A stretch of DNA of 64,000 bases from the NCBI GenBank assembly GCA_963762425.1, contig CAVXKY010000007.1:170958-234957 (forward strand), written 5' to 3'. The stretch comes from REEB95 sp963762425 (GTDB lineage: Bacteria; Pseudomonadota; Alphaproteobacteria; ATCC43930; CGMCC-115725). Under the pieces are notes generated by a model. That model was not told the origin of the DNA. It worked only from the letters and a program-made list of their open reading frames with translations, and searched no databases. A program made the position numbers and the translations under genes. How positions within the stretch are numbered: position 1 is the first letter of the stretch; each line of letters opens with the position of its first letter. Shown piece by piece: positions 1-8,878 of this stretch.

Positions 1-885
1 GGTGACGCGGTCGTCGAAACGCGCCCCCACGTTGATCATTACGTCGCAATCATGCATGGCGTTGTTCGATTCGAAGGTGCCGTGCATGCCCACCAGGCCG
101 AGATATTGCTTGCTCGAGGCCGGGAAGGACCCCAGCCCCATCAGCGTCAGCGTGCAGGGAAAGCCCGTCAGCTCGACCAGTTCGGCGAAGAGCTGGCAGG
201 CGCGCGGGCCGGAATTGATGATGCCGCCGCCGCCGTAGAACAGCGGCCGCTTGGCTTCCGTGATGAGCGCGGCCGCCTGTTCGACGCGCGCGGGATCGGG
301 CTTGGTCTGCGGCTTGTAGGATTTGCGCGGCGGAACATCCTCGGGCGGCAGGTACGTGCCGCTGGCGAACAGCATGTCCTTCGGCAGATCGACCACCACC
401 GGGCCGGGCCGGCCGGTGCGCGCGATGAAGAACGCCTCGTGCATCACTTGCGCGAGCTTGTTCACGTCCTTGACCAGGTAATTGTGCTTGGTGCATGGCC
501 GCGTGATGCCGGTGGTGTCCGCCTCCTGGAACGCGTCGTTGCCGATCAGATGCGTCGGCACCTGGCCGGTGAGGCACACCAGCGGCACGGAATCCATCAG
601 CGCGTCGGTCAGGCCGGTGACCGCGTTGGTCGCGCCCGGCCCGCTGGTCACCAGCACCACGCCGACCTTGCCGGTGGAGCGCGCATAGCCTTCGGCCGCG
701 TGCACCGCGCCCTGCTCGTGGCGCACCAGGATGTGGCGCAGCCGGTTCTGCTTGAACAGCGCGTCGTAGATCGGCAGCACGGCGCCGCCGGGATAGCCGA
801 AAACGACATCGACGCCCTGATCGATCAGAGCGCGGATGACCATCTCCGCTCCCGACATCTGCCGCGCCGTTTGATCGGCCGCCAT
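1..885 (-). CDS. ilvB: Acetolactate synthase large subunit (5' part only)
   Basis: The thiamine-diphosphate enzyme that condenses two pyruvates to acetolactate, or pyruvate with 2-ketobutyrate, at the start of valine, leucine and isoleucine synthesis. The frame opens with ATG at 885 after a GGAGAG ribosome site and runs off the window after 295 codons, so roughly the N-terminal half is present. Visible are the ThDP-binding start (VFGYPGGAVLPIYDAL), the catalytic Glu region (RHEQGAVHAAEGYAR), the GPGATN loop and the ARTGRPGPVVVDLPKD segment typical of this family. The central domain with a YGGGGI motif follows. It lies on the same strand as miaA, 121 bp upstream. Family assignment is secure; ilvB versus ilvI naming is arbitrary here. 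Confidence 0.95.
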   Translation of the reverse strand, partial: MAADQTARQMSGAEMVIRALIDQGVDVVFGYPGGAVLPIYDALFKQNRLRHILVRHEQGAVHAAEGYARSTGKVGVVLVTSGPGATNAVTGLTDALMDSVPLVCLTGQVPTHLIGNDAFQEADTTGITRPCTKHNYLVKDVNKLAQVMHEAFFIARTGRPGPVVVDLPKDMLFASGTYLPPEDVPPRKSYKPQTKPDPARVEQAAALITEAKRPLFYGGGGIINSGPRACQLFAELVELTGFPCTLTLMGLGSFPASSKQYLGLVGMHGTFESNNAMHDCDVMINVGARFDDRVT

Positions 886-1006
886 GACGCTCTCCACCAG
901 CCCTGATCCAAGGCGAAACGGCCCCGTACCGCCCGCGCCCCACCAAAACCGGGGCCGGGAAGCCACAGAAACCGCTTTTGCCAAGCGAAAAGCCGAAATT
1001 AGTGGC

Positions 1007-1969
1007 CTATATCCGAGTGGTCAACAAAAACTGACGAATAAACGAAAATATTTCAGGTAATAATCTTTCCGAATATTGCGTTTCAAGCGTTAACTTTGTC
1101 AATTTCTTTCCTGATCGCAGGCGATGACGCAGCCAGGTGTATTGGCGCTTGGCGTAGCGGCGGGTCGCCTGTTGCGCCGCGGCAAGCGCCTCATCGCGAG
1201 TGAAATCGCCGGCCAGGAACCCGGCGATCTCGCGCACGCCCACCGCCTTCATCGCCGGGAGATCGGGCGAAAGCTTGCGCGCCAGCAGCGCCTTCACCTC
1301 CTCGACCGCGCCCTGCTCGAACATGGATACGAGCCGCGCATCGATCGCGGCGTAAAGCTGCTCGCGCGGCGGCAGCAGAACGATGACCGCGGCATCGGGC
1401 CGCGCGCCCGCCTTCTGCCGCCGCTGCCATTCGGACAGCGCGACGCCGGTGGCGCGCGCCACCGCATAGGCGCGGATCAGGCGCTGGGTATCGCCGGCGT
1501 GGAGACGCCGGGCGCCCTCGGGGTCGCGCTCGGCTAGCGCGGCGCGGAATTGCTCGCCGCCCAGACGCGCGTGAAGATCGCGCGCTTCGGCGACGACCGA
1601 ACCCGGCACCGGCGGCACCGCGGCCAAGCCGTCGAGCAACGCGGACAGATAAAGCCCCGTGCCACCGACGATCACCGGCAAACGCCCGGCTCCCCTTGCG
1701 CGCGCAATTTCGGCCAGCGCCAGATTGCGCCACCGCCCGGCCGAGCAGCTTTCGCCGGCATCGATTTCGCCATAGAGAAAATGCGGGATTTGCGCCAGCT
1801 CAGCTTCGCCCGGCCGCGCCGTCAGCACGCGCAGGTCGCGATAGACCTGCATGCTGTCGGCATTGATGATCGCACCGCGAAATTCCCGCGCCACCGCCAA
1901 GGCGAGCCGGGATTTCCCGCTGGCGGTGGGACCGACGATGACGATGAAGGAAGCCTCCGATTCGCTCAT
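1007..1969 (-). CDS. miaA: tRNA dimethylallyltransferase MiaA
   Basis: Transfers a dimethylallyl group from DMAPP to N6 of A37 in tRNAs reading UNN codons, the first step toward ms2i6A. The 320-residue protein starts MSESEASFIVIVGPTASGKS, so the P-loop (GPTASGKS) sits at about residues 13-20. The DSMQVYR segment, GGTGLYLSALLDG and the C-terminal RRYAKRQYTWLRHR tRNA-contact region are all visible. Length is normal for the family. It is divergent from serB, with 60 bp between the starts, and precedes ilvB on the same strand. The miaA-ilvB adjacency is common in alphaproteobacteria. Confidence 0.97.
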   Translation of the reverse strand: MSESEASFIVIVGPTASGKSRLALAVAREFRGAIINADSMQVYRDLRVLTARPGEAELAQIPHFLYGEIDAGESCSAGRWRNLALAEIARARGAGRLPVIVGGTGLYLSALLDGLAAVPPVPGSVVAEARDLHARLGGEQFRAALAERDPEGARRLHAGDTQRLIRAYAVARATGVALSEWQRRQKAGARPDAAVIVLLPPREQLYAAIDARLVSMFEQGAVEEVKALLARKLSPDLPAMKAVGVREIAGFLAGDFTRDEALAAAQQATRRYAKRQYTWLRHRLRSGKKLTKLTLETQYSERLLPEIFSFIRQFLLTTRI

Positions 1970-2029
1970 GGACCGATTCTTAGCCCGCTTCTTGCCTTTC
2001 CGTCACGTTCCGCCGATAAGGTCGCGCAG

Positions 2030-2950
2030 ATGGATGGCAATGTCCTCACCCTAATCGCGGCCAAGCAAGGCCCCGCCGTGGAATCCTGGGCCGATGCCGC
2101 ATCCCGCGCGCTGGAAAAGCTGGGCGCGCATCTCGGCGGCACGGGCTGGCTCGCGCCCAGGCTTGCCTGCGATATCGTCTTCGACGGGCTCGACCCGGAC
2201 CAGGCCGAGGCCGCCGCGCGCGGCGTCCTGGCGCGGGCGCCGGTCGACCTCATCGCGCAAAGCCTGGCGGGGCGGAAGAAACGCCTGCTTCTGGCCGACA
2301 TGGAATCGACCATCATCGCCAACGAGATGCTGGACGAGATCGCCGATCTCGTCGGCATCAAAGCCAAGGTCGCCGCGATCACGCGCCGGGCCATGAACGG
2401 CGAAATCGATTTCGCCGGCGCGCTGCGGGAACGTGTCGCGCTGCTGACGGGCAAGCCCGCCAGCCTGTTGGAGAAGGCGGGCAAAAGCATCCGGGTCAAT
2501 CCCGGCGCCGCGGCGCTGGTCGCAACCATGCGCGCCAATGGCGCGAAGACCGCGCTGGTTTCGGGCGGGTTCCGCATCTATACCGCGCAAATCCGCAAGC
2601 AGCTGGGTTTCGATCGCGACTTCGCCAATGAATTGGCGATATCGCACGGCAAGATCGCCGGCACGGTCAAGGAGCCGATCCGGGGCGGCAACAGCAAGCT
2701 CGAGACCCTGACCGGCCTCGCCGCCGAATACGGCTGCCCGCTGGCACTGACGCTGGCCGTGGGCGACGGCGCCAACGACCTGCCGATGCTCGGAGCCGCG
2801 GGACTGGGTATCGCCTTTCACGGCCGGCCCCATGTCGTGCCGCAGGCGCGCCACCGCGTCGACCACGCCGATCTGACCGCCTTACTTTACGCACAAGGCT
2901 ACCGCCGCGACGAATTCGCCGCGGACCGCCGGCGAAGGAGAACGCGATGA
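2030..2950 (+). CDS. serB: Phosphoserine phosphatase SerB
   Basis: Hydrolyses phosphoserine to serine in the last step of serine synthesis. ATG 2030 is chosen because it gives the usual N-terminus (MDGNVLTLIA) and avoids overlap with the divergent miaA start at 1969; the open frame extends further upstream. The protein has 306 residues, with an ACT-like N-terminal part and a HAD phosphatase domain from about residue 85. The HAD motif I reads LLLADMESTII: the first Asp (nucleophile) is present, but the second position is Glu rather than the usual Asp. Later motifs are SGGFRIYT and VGDGANDLPML. It overlaps the next gene by ATGA. Confidence 0.95.
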   Translation: MDGNVLTLIAAKQGPAVESWADAASRALEKLGAHLGGTGWLAPRLACDIVFDGLDPDQAEAAARGVLARAPVDLIAQSLAGRKKRLLLADMESTIIANEMLDEIADLVGIKAKVAAITRRAMNGEIDFAGALRERVALLTGKPASLLEKAGKSIRVNPGAAALVATMRANGAKTALVSGGFRIYTAQIRKQLGFDRDFANELAISHGKIAGTVKEPIRGGNSKLETLTGLAAEYGCPLALTLAVGDGANDLPMLGAAGLGIAFHGRPHVVPQARHRVDHADLTALLYAQGYRRDEFAADRRRRRTR

Positions 2951-3561
2951 TGGATTGGCACAAGCTGCTCCAGGATTTCGTCTTGTTGCTGGTGGCGGTG
3001 AACCCGTTGCTGGTGGTATCCGAATTCCTGGCGACGACGCGCAAGCTGGCCGGGCGTAGAACCGGGATCGCGGTCGAAGCGGTGCTGATCGCCGGCGGAG
3101 TGTTGTTCGCCTTCATCGCCCTGGGCCAGATCGTGCTCGACGAGCTGGAGATCGAACTCGATGCGTTCCGGATCGCGGCCGGGCTCATTCTGTTGCTGAT
3201 GTCGCTCAAGATGGTGCTGCACGAGGGGGCCGCACCGCATGCCGGGAACGGCCATGGCCGCAACGTCGCGGTATATCCGCTCGCCATGCCCTTCATCGCC
3301 GGCCCCAAATCCGTCATGACGGCCGTGCTTCTGACCGACAACAACATTTACAGCGTCGCCGAACAGCTCCAGGTGGCCGGGCTTCTGGCCGTCGTTCTGG
3401 CGTTGACGCTCGCCTCTATGCTCGCCGCGCAATGGGTGCACAAGGTGCTGCGCGATACCGGCATCGACATCGTCACCCGCGTCATGGGCATCATCCTGGC
3501 GGCGCTGGCCGTGCAATATATCCTGACGGGTCTGAAGGCGGCGTTCGGCTTCGCCGCCTAA
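2947..3561 (+). CDS. MarC family (UPF0056) integral membrane protein
   Basis: A 204-residue membrane protein of the MarC/UPF0056 family, whose biochemical role is unknown; the family was once wrongly linked to multiple antibiotic resistance. About six hydrophobic segments are visible, beginning with LLQDFVLLLVAVNPLLVV. The conserved VNPLLVVSEF and the central YPLAMPFIAGPKSVMT segment, with its PLA-P-IAGP signature, support the family call. The start codon overlaps the serB stop (ATGA), so translation is probably coupled. It converges on degP, leaving 12 bp between the stops. Confidence 0.88.
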   Translation: MMDWHKLLQDFVLLLVAVNPLLVVSEFLATTRKLAGRRTGIAVEAVLIAGGVLFAFIALGQIVLDELEIELDAFRIAAGLILLLMSLKMVLHEGAAPHAGNGHGRNVAVYPLAMPFIAGPKSVMTAVLLTDNNIYSVAEQLQVAGLLAVVLALTLASMLAAQWVHKVLRDTGIDIVTRVMGIILAALAVQYILTGLKAAFGFAA

Positions 3562-3573
3562 ACGCTTAGACGC

Positions 3574-5076
3574 TCAGCCCTTGCCGAGCTTCAGCGCGTA
3601 GAAGCGCAAATCGCCCTGCCGGTCGACCAGCAGCAGCACGGATTTCAGCCCGGCCTTCTTCGCGGCGGCGATCTTGTCGGCGATGTCGGAGGGCGATTTC
3701 ACCTCTTCCTGCGCCACCTCGACGATGACGTCGCCCGCGCGCATGCCCTTTTCCGCCGCCGGGCCGTCGGTGTCGATGGATGTCACGACCACGCCGGTCG
3801 AATCCTCGGTTACCCCAAAACGCTCGCGCAATTCCGGCGTCAAATTGGCGACCGCCAATCCCAGCGGCTTCATCGCCGTGCCGGCGGGCGCGGGCGCCGT
3901 CTGTTTGGTCGAGGTCGATGCCTGCTGTTCGGTATCCTTGAGTTCGCCGACCTTGACGTCGAGCAGCAATTCCTTGCGCTTGCGCCACACTTTCACTTTC
4001 ACCGTCTTGTCGATCGGCGTTTCGGCGACGATGCGCGGCAGCCGGCGCATGTCGGTCACGTCCTTGCCGTCGAAGCTCAGCACCACGTCGCCCGGCTGGA
4101 TACCGGCGATCTGGGCCGGGCCGCCGTCCTGCACGCTGGCGATGAGCGCGCCCCGGGGCTTGTCGAGGCCGAGGCTCTCGGCGATCTCGTCGGTCACGCT
4201 CTGGATGTTGACCCCAAGCCAGCCGCGCCGCGGATGGCCGAATTGCCTGATTTGATCGATCACCGGCTTGGCCAGATTCGACGGAATGGCGAAACCGATG
4301 CCGACCGAGCCGCCCGAGGGCGAGAAGATCGCGGTGTTGATGCCGATCACCTCGCCGTCCATGTTGAACATCGGTCCGCCCGAATTGCCGCGGTTGATCG
4401 CGGCATCGGTCTGGAGGAAATCGTCATAGGGACCGGAATTGATCTCGCGCGCGCGGGCGGACAGGATTCCCGCCGTCACCGTGCCGCCCAATCCGAAGGG
4501 ATTGCCGATCGCCAGCACCCAATCGCCCACCCGGATCTGATCGCTGTCGCCGAACTTGACCGCGGTGAACGGCTTGGACGATTTGATGCGCAGCAGCGCC
4601 AGATCGGTCTTGGTATCCTTGCCCACGACCTCGGCCTTGAAATTGGTGTCGTCCTGAAGCGTCACGGTGATCTCGTCCGCATCGGCGATGACGTGGTTGT
4701 TGGTCACCACCAAGCCCGAGGGATCGATGATGAAGCCCGAGCCGAGCGAGGTCGCATGGCGCGGCAAGGCTTCCTGCTGGCCGTTATGTGGCCGGTTCTT
4801 GTTGAGGAAATCCTTGAAGAAATCCTCGAAAGGCGAGCCCGGCGGAAATTGCGGAAGATCGTCGGCCCCCGGCTGGTCGCCTTTGCCGCTCTTGTCGTCC
4901 TTGATGGTCTGGGTGGTCGAGATATTGACCACCGCCGGCAGCAGCCTGGCGGCGAGGTCGGCGAAGCTGTCGGGCGCGGGCGCGGCATTGACCGCGGGCG
5001 CCGCCGCCAACAACAGGACCAGCAGGCAGACCAGCGAGTAGCGGGTCCGGTCGGCAAGACGAAAAACCACGTTCAC
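3574..5076 (-). CDS. degP: Periplasmic serine endoprotease, DegP/HtrA (Do) family
   Basis: A periplasmic protease and chaperone for misfolded envelope proteins. The 500-residue protein starts with a Sec signal peptide (hydrophobic stretch at residues 14-31, ending near AVNAAPA). The trypsin-like domain has the full triad: His128 (VVTNNHV), Asp158 (KTDLALL) and Ser232 (RGNSGGP). Two PDZ domains follow, at about residues 275-380 and 405-495. It is the last gene of the hflK-hflC-DUF2065-degP group on this strand, which gathers membrane quality-control functions. Whether it is the DegP, DegQ or MucD orthologue cannot be told from sequence alone. Confidence 0.95.
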   Translation of the reverse strand: MNVVFRLADRTRYSLVCLLVLLLAAAPAVNAAPAPDSFADLAARLLPAVVNISTTQTIKDDKSGKGDQPGADDLPQFPPGSPFEDFFKDFLNKNRPHNGQQEALPRHATSLGSGFIIDPSGLVVTNNHVIADADEITVTLQDDTNFKAEVVGKDTKTDLALLRIKSSKPFTAVKFGDSDQIRVGDWVLAIGNPFGLGGTVTAGILSARAREINSGPYDDFLQTDAAINRGNSGGPMFNMDGEVIGINTAIFSPSGGSVGIGFAIPSNLAKPVIDQIRQFGHPRRGWLGVNIQSVTDEIAESLGLDKPRGALIASVQDGGPAQIAGIQPGDVVLSFDGKDVTDMRRLPRIVAETPIDKTVKVKVWRKRKELLLDVKVGELKDTEQQASTSTKQTAPAPAGTAMKPLGLAVANLTPELRERFGVTEDSTGVVVTSIDTDGPAAEKGMRAGDVIVEVAQEEVKSPSDIADKIAAAKKAGLKSVLLLVDRQGDLRFYALKLGKG

Positions 5077-5146
5077 GAAAACGCTCCTGGGAACAACCGG
5101 GCGGGAAGGCGCGATCTTAGGAGGAAACCGCGCGTCAAGCCAGTCC

Positions 5147-5344
5147 TCACCAGCCGGTTTGACGCCGGATCAACCAGATTGCGGCGACACCAAGGCAGGC
5201 CGCGACGAGGCCGCCCACGCGCAAGGCGCCCGCCGGCAGCAATGCCGTCTCCGCCATCATCTTCTGCATCGGCCGGGTGAACAGGGCGCACAACAAGCCC
5301 TCGATGACGATCGCCAGCGCCAGCGCCGTGGCAAGGTCCTTCAT
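5147..5344 (-). CDS. DUF2065 small membrane protein
   Basis: A 65-residue protein with two predicted transmembrane helices (residues 5-22 and 43-59) and a short polar turn containing RPMQKMM. This fits the DUF2065/YjeT family, which in many proteobacteria sits right behind hflC. No biochemical function is known. Here it lies 10 bp after hflC and 70 bp before degP on the same strand, so it is probably co-transcribed with the HflKC-DegP group and could act with it at the inner membrane. That role is inferred from position only. Confidence 0.85.
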   Translation of the reverse strand: MKDLATALALAIVIEGLLCALFTRPMQKMMAETALLPAGALRVGGLVAACLGVAAIWLIRRQTGW

Positions 5345-5354
5345 GGCGATGGGC

Positions 5355-6263
5355 TCAGCGCGACGGTGATGCTGCGCCCAGGCCTTGCGGCCCGTTTTCG
5401 AGATAGCGGAAGAAATCGCTGGTGGGCGAGATCACGAAGGTCGTGTTCGATCCCGACAAGCTCACGCGATAAGCCTCGAGCGAGCGGTAGAAGGCGAAGA
5501 AATTACGGTCCTTGCTGTAGGCCTCGGCATAGATCTTGATGCTCTGGGAATCGCCGTCGCCGCGCAGAATCTGCGACTGCTTCTGCGCGCCGGCCAGGAT
5601 CTCGATGCGCTGGCGGTCGGCGTCGGCGCGAATCGCCTGCGCCTGGCGCGCGCCGTCGCCGCGGAACGACGCGGCCTCGCGCTGGCGCTCGGATTTCATG
5701 CGGTCGAACACCGCCTGGCTGTTCTCCTCGGGCAGGTCGGCGCGGCGGATGCGCACGTCGATCACATCGATGCCGAAGGCCCTGGCCTGGCCGTTAACCT
5801 CGTCGCGCACCTGCTGCATGATCGCGGCACGCTTGTCGGAGACCACCGCCTGCAATTCGACATTGCCGATGATGCGGCGCAGGCTGCCGTTGATGAGCGT
5901 GCCGAGCCGCGCGCGCACCACCGCCTCGGTGCCGACGCTCTGATAGAATTGCAGCGCATCGGATATCTTGAAGCGGGCATAGGCGTCGACCACCAGCCGC
6001 TTCTGGTCCGACGCGATCACCTCCTCGGCCGACGGCTCGAAATCGAGGATGCGGCGGTCGTAGATCACCACGTCCTGATAGGGCAGCTTGAAATGCAGCC
6101 CCGGCTCGTTGATCGGCCGCACCGGCTTGCCGAATTGCAGGACCAGGGCTTCCTCGGTCTGCTGCACCGTGAAGAACAAGGACCAGGCGAGCCCCAGGGC
6201 GACGATGGCGACGCCGGCGATGGCGGCGAGCATGTGGGGTTTCATGTTGAAATCGAGCTTCAT
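5355..6263 (-). CDS. hflC: HflC, subunit of the FtsH-regulating HflKC complex
   Basis: A membrane-anchored SPFH/prohibitin-family protein that joins HflK to form a cage around FtsH and restrain its proteolysis of membrane proteins. The 302-residue protein has one N-terminal transmembrane helix (about residues 11-31) followed by the SPFH domain (FGKPVRPINEPGLHFKLPYQDV). After that comes a long Ala/Arg/Gln-rich coiled coil (residues 190-245). The C-terminal FYRSLEAYRVSLSGSNTTFV region is characteristic. Its start overlaps the hflK stop by 4 bp. A second in-frame ATG lies six codons in. Confidence 0.96.
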   Translation of the reverse strand: MKLDFNMKPHMLAAIAGVAIVALGLAWSLFFTVQQTEEALVLQFGKPVRPINEPGLHFKLPYQDVVIYDRRILDFEPSAEEVIASDQKRLVVDAYARFKISDALQFYQSVGTEAVVRARLGTLINGSLRRIIGNVELQAVVSDKRAAIMQQVRDEVNGQARAFGIDVIDVRIRRADLPEENSQAVFDRMKSERQREAASFRGDGARQAQAIRADADRQRIEILAGAQKQSQILRGDGDSQSIKIYAEAYSKDRNFFAFYRSLEAYRVSLSGSNTTFVISPTSDFFRYLENGPQGLGAASPSR

Positions 6264-7348
6264 GGATTGCCGCCCTTGGACTGAGTGCCCGCCGGCTGTT
6301 GCAGCGCGGGCAGCGGCAGATAGGGCAGCACGCCCGAGGTCGAGGCGCCTTTGTCGATCATCACCTTGTTGGTGTTCTTGAGGATCGACTCCATGGTCTC
6401 GATATAGAGCCGGCGCGCCGTCACATCGGGCGCGGCCGCGTAGGAACTGTAGACCGAGATGAAGCGCGCGGCGTCGCCTTGGGCCTGGAGCACGATCTGC
6501 GCCTTGTAGGCTTGCGCCTCCTGCACCACGCGCGCGGCGTCGCCTTGCGCCACCGGCACGAGGTTGTTGGCGTAGGTCTGCGCCTCGTTGATGAGGCGTT
6601 GCTGGTCGATCTTGGCGCTTTGCACGTCGCGGAAGGAATCGATCACCGGTTGCGGCGGGTCGACCTTTTGCAGCTGCACCTGGGTGATCTCGATGCCGCT
6701 GTGATAGCTGTCGAGGATCTGCTGCAGCAGGGTCTGGGTGTCGGTCTCGATCTTGGCGCGGCCCTCGGCCAGCGCGCTGGCGATCTCGGTGTGGCCGATC
6801 ACCTCGCGCATCGCGCTTTCCGCCGCCACCTTCACCGTGCCGTCGGGATCGCGGATGCTGAAGAGGTAATCCTGCGCGTTCTTGATCAGGTAGAACACGG
6901 TGAAGTTGATGTCGACGATGTTCTCGTCGCCGGTCAGCATCAGCGATTCCTGCGGGATGTCGTTGCCCGTGTCCGAGCGGTAGCCGATCTCGATGCGGTT
7001 GACGCGCGTCACCTTGGGCGTGAGGGCCTCTTCGATCGGCCCCGGCAGGTGATAGTTGAGGCCCGGACTGGTGGTGCGGTTGAAGGCGCCGAAGCGCAGC
7101 ACGATGCCTTCCTCGTCGGGCTCGACGCGGTAGAAGCCGCTGGCGAGCCAGAACACCACCACCGCCGCCAGCACCAGGATGAAGCCGCGGTTGCGCCCCA
7201 TGCCGCCGGGCAGGAGGCTGCGCAGGCGTTCCTGCGCCTTGCGCAGGAATTCCTCGAAATCGGGCGGCGTGAGGCCGCCCAGGGGATTCTTACCCCCGCC
7301 GCCGCCCCACGGGCCGCCACCGCCGCCGCCCGGATTGTTCCAAGACAT
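6260..7348 (-). CDS. hflK: HflK, subunit of the FtsH-regulating HflKC complex
   Basis: Partner of HflC. The 362-residue protein starts with the Gly-rich cytoplasmic tail usual for HflK (MSWNNPGGGGGGPWGGGG), then a transmembrane helix at about residues 55-72 and a periplasmic SPFH domain (YRVEPDEEGIVLRFGAFNRT). The coiled coil contains repeated AQGDAARVVQEAQAYK-like units. It is first in the hflK-hflC-DUF2065-degP run and divergent from mrp; the 115 bp between them should hold both promoters. Confidence 0.96.
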   Translation of the reverse strand: MSWNNPGGGGGGPWGGGGGKNPLGGLTPPDFEEFLRKAQERLRSLLPGGMGRNRGFILVLAAVVVFWLASGFYRVEPDEEGIVLRFGAFNRTTSPGLNYHLPGPIEEALTPKVTRVNRIEIGYRSDTGNDIPQESLMLTGDENIVDINFTVFYLIKNAQDYLFSIRDPDGTVKVAAESAMREVIGHTEIASALAEGRAKIETDTQTLLQQILDSYHSGIEITQVQLQKVDPPQPVIDSFRDVQSAKIDQQRLINEAQTYANNLVPVAQGDAARVVQEAQAYKAQIVLQAQGDAARFISVYSSYAAAPDVTARRLYIETMESILKNTNKVMIDKGASTSGVLPYLPLPALQQPAGTQSKGGNP

Positions 7349-7463
7349 CCCGTTTCCTCAACCTTGCTTTGCAGACGCCCGTCTTAGGTCTTATATGTCG
7401 GAAAGCCGGTTCGCGCCATAACGGGCGGAGCGGCCGGAATTGTCAAGGAATAGCAGGTTTCCA

Positions 7464-7754
7464 TTGAGTGACATCACCGAGAAAGCAATCCTGGCCGCGC
7501 TGGCCAAGGTGCCCGATCCCGACCGCGGCAAGGATATCGTCACCCTCGGCATGGTGACGGGCTTGCAGCTGCGCGAGGGCCATGTCGGCTTTTCCATCGA
7601 GGTCGACCGCGCGCGCGGGCCCAAGCTCGAGCCCTTGCGCAAGGCGGCGGAGAAGGCGGTCGAGGCCCTGCCGGGCGTGTTGTCGGTCACGGCGGTGCTG
7701 ACCGCCGAGAAAGCGGGGGCGAAGCCGCAAGCGGCGCCTCGCGCATGGCCATGA
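7464..7754 (+). CDS. Mrp/ApbC N-terminal MIP18-like (DUF59) domain, out of frame with the ATPase part
   Basis: About 96 codons coding for the small MIP18/DUF59 domain that normally forms the N-terminus of Mrp-type Fe-S carriers (ILAALAKVPDPDRGKDIVTLGMV and following). TTG 7464 is chosen because AGCAGG lies six bases upstream; an earlier in-frame TTG at 7440 is possible. The frame ends at TGA 7752, inside a His/Pro-rich linker that continues in the next frame. The break must lie between 7702 and 7754, because the downstream frame has a stop at 7699-7701. A G5 run near 7717 is a natural place for an indel. Could be a sequencing error, a real split gene or a programmed shift. Confidence 0.75.
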   Translation: MSDITEKAILAALAKVPDPDRGKDIVTLGMVTGLQLREGHVGFSIEVDRARGPKLEPLRKAAEKAVEALPGVLSVTAVLTAEKAGAKPQAAPRAWP

Positions 7755-7800
7755 CCACGCCCATCCCCATGCCCACCCCCATGGCCCGCAGAAGCTGCTG

Positions 7801-8598
7801 GTGCCGAGCATCAAGTCGATCATCGCCGTCGCCTCGGGCAAGGGCGGCGTGGGGAAATCGACCACCGCCGCCAATCTGGCTCTGGCGCTGGCCGCCATCG
7901 GCCGCAAGGTGGGCGTGCTCGACGCCGACATCTACGGCCCGTCCATGCCGCGCATGCTGGGCATTTCGGGCAAGCCCCATTCGCGCGACGGCAAGGCGCT
8001 GGAGCCGATGAGCAATTACGGCGTCGAATGCATGTCGATGGGCTTCCTGGTGGCCGAGGACACGCCGATGATCTGGCGCGGGCCGATGGTGCAAAGCGCG
8101 CTGACGCAGATGCTCCGGGACGTCACCTGGGGCGAGCTCGACGTGCTGGTGGTGGACATGCCGCCCGGCACCGGCGACGCGCAGCTCACCATGGCGCAGC
8201 AGGTGCCGCTCGCCGGCGCGGTGATCGTTTCCACGCCGCAGGACATCGCGCTGTTGGACGCGCGCAAGGGCCTCAACATGTTCCGCAAGGTGGACGTGCC
8301 GGTTTTGGGCTTCATCGAGAATATGAGTTACTTCCTCTGCCCGCATTGCGGCGAGCGCAGCGACATTTTCAGCCATGGCGGCGCGCGCAAGGAGGCCGAG
8401 AAGCTGGGCGTCGAATTCCTGGGCGAGATCCCGCTCGACATCGCCATCCGCGAGACCTCCGACGGCGGCAAGCCGATCGTGCTCTCGCAGCCCGACAGCC
8501 CGCACGCCAAGGTCTACAGGCAGATCGCGGCGCGGCTGTGGGAGAAGCTCAGCGGCGGCGCGCAGCAACGCCCGGCGCCAAGAATTGTGGTGCAGTAA
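7801..8598 (+). CDS. apbC: Mrp/ApbC/NBP35 family Fe-S cluster carrier ATPase (P-loop part)
   Basis: Carries and delivers Fe-S clusters in the cytoplasm. The 265-codon frame begins at GTG 7801 just before the deviant Walker A motif (AVASGKGGVGKST). It contains DMPPGTGDAQLT, the ENMSYFLCPHCGER segment with the CxxC cluster-binding pair, and the C-terminal GEIPLDIAIRE. The same frame reads a His-rich linker (AHGHDHAHPHAHPHG) upstream of 7801, so the natural protein probably includes the N-terminal domain encoded at 7464 in another frame. No good Shine-Dalgarno precedes the GTG. ATPase assignment is firm; the start is uncertain. Confidence 0.88.
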   Translation: MPSIKSIIAVASGKGGVGKSTTAANLALALAAIGRKVGVLDADIYGPSMPRMLGISGKPHSRDGKALEPMSNYGVECMSMGFLVAEDTPMIWRGPMVQSALTQMLRDVTWGELDVLVVDMPPGTGDAQLTMAQQVPLAGAVIVSTPQDIALLDARKGLNMFRKVDVPVLGFIENMSYFLCPHCGERSDIFSHGGARKEAEKLGVEFLGEIPLDIAIRETSDGGKPIVLSQPDSPHAKVYRQIAARLWEKLSGGAQQRPAPRIVVQ

Positions 8599-8603
8599 AA
8601 GTA

Positions 8604-8860
8604 CTATTTCTTTTTCGCGCTTTTTTCTGCAAGACCTCGCAACCGTTTTTCCAGCGAACTTTTTAGCCCCGTTAGATTTGGGAAGAAGATCACTGGATAA
8701 TCTTTAAGATCAAATTCGATCTTCGTACCTTTGCTGCAATGTAAATTGGAATCTTACCAATCCCCATTGCGTATCCGGCTTCAAAATATACATTCGGCCG
8801 CGAATGAGTGAGATCCACAATCACGTATTCCGCATGCCGAACATTCGATTTTGAGTTCGA
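8604..8860 (-). pseudogene. C-terminal remnant of a TIR-like or deoxyribosyltransferase-like protein, split by an IS
   Basis: The reverse strand reads AEYVIVDLTHSRPNVYFEAG then YAMGIGKIPIYIA. After a one-base frameshift near 8727 it continues KGTKIEFDLKDYPVIFF and ends at TAG 8604 after a Lys-rich tail. The pattern D-L-T-x-x-x-P-N-V-x-F-E-x-G-x-A-x-G is typical of the nucleoside 2-deoxyribosyltransferase-like and TIR-like folds used by nucleotide-cleaving enzymes, some of them in antiphage systems. The probable N-terminus lies on the far side of the IS remnant, at 9886-10044. Base composition is clearly more AT-rich than the neighbours, suggesting foreign origin. Exact family is not determined. 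Confidence 0.6.
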
Positions 8861-8878
8861 TCACGCTGCCTATTTCTC

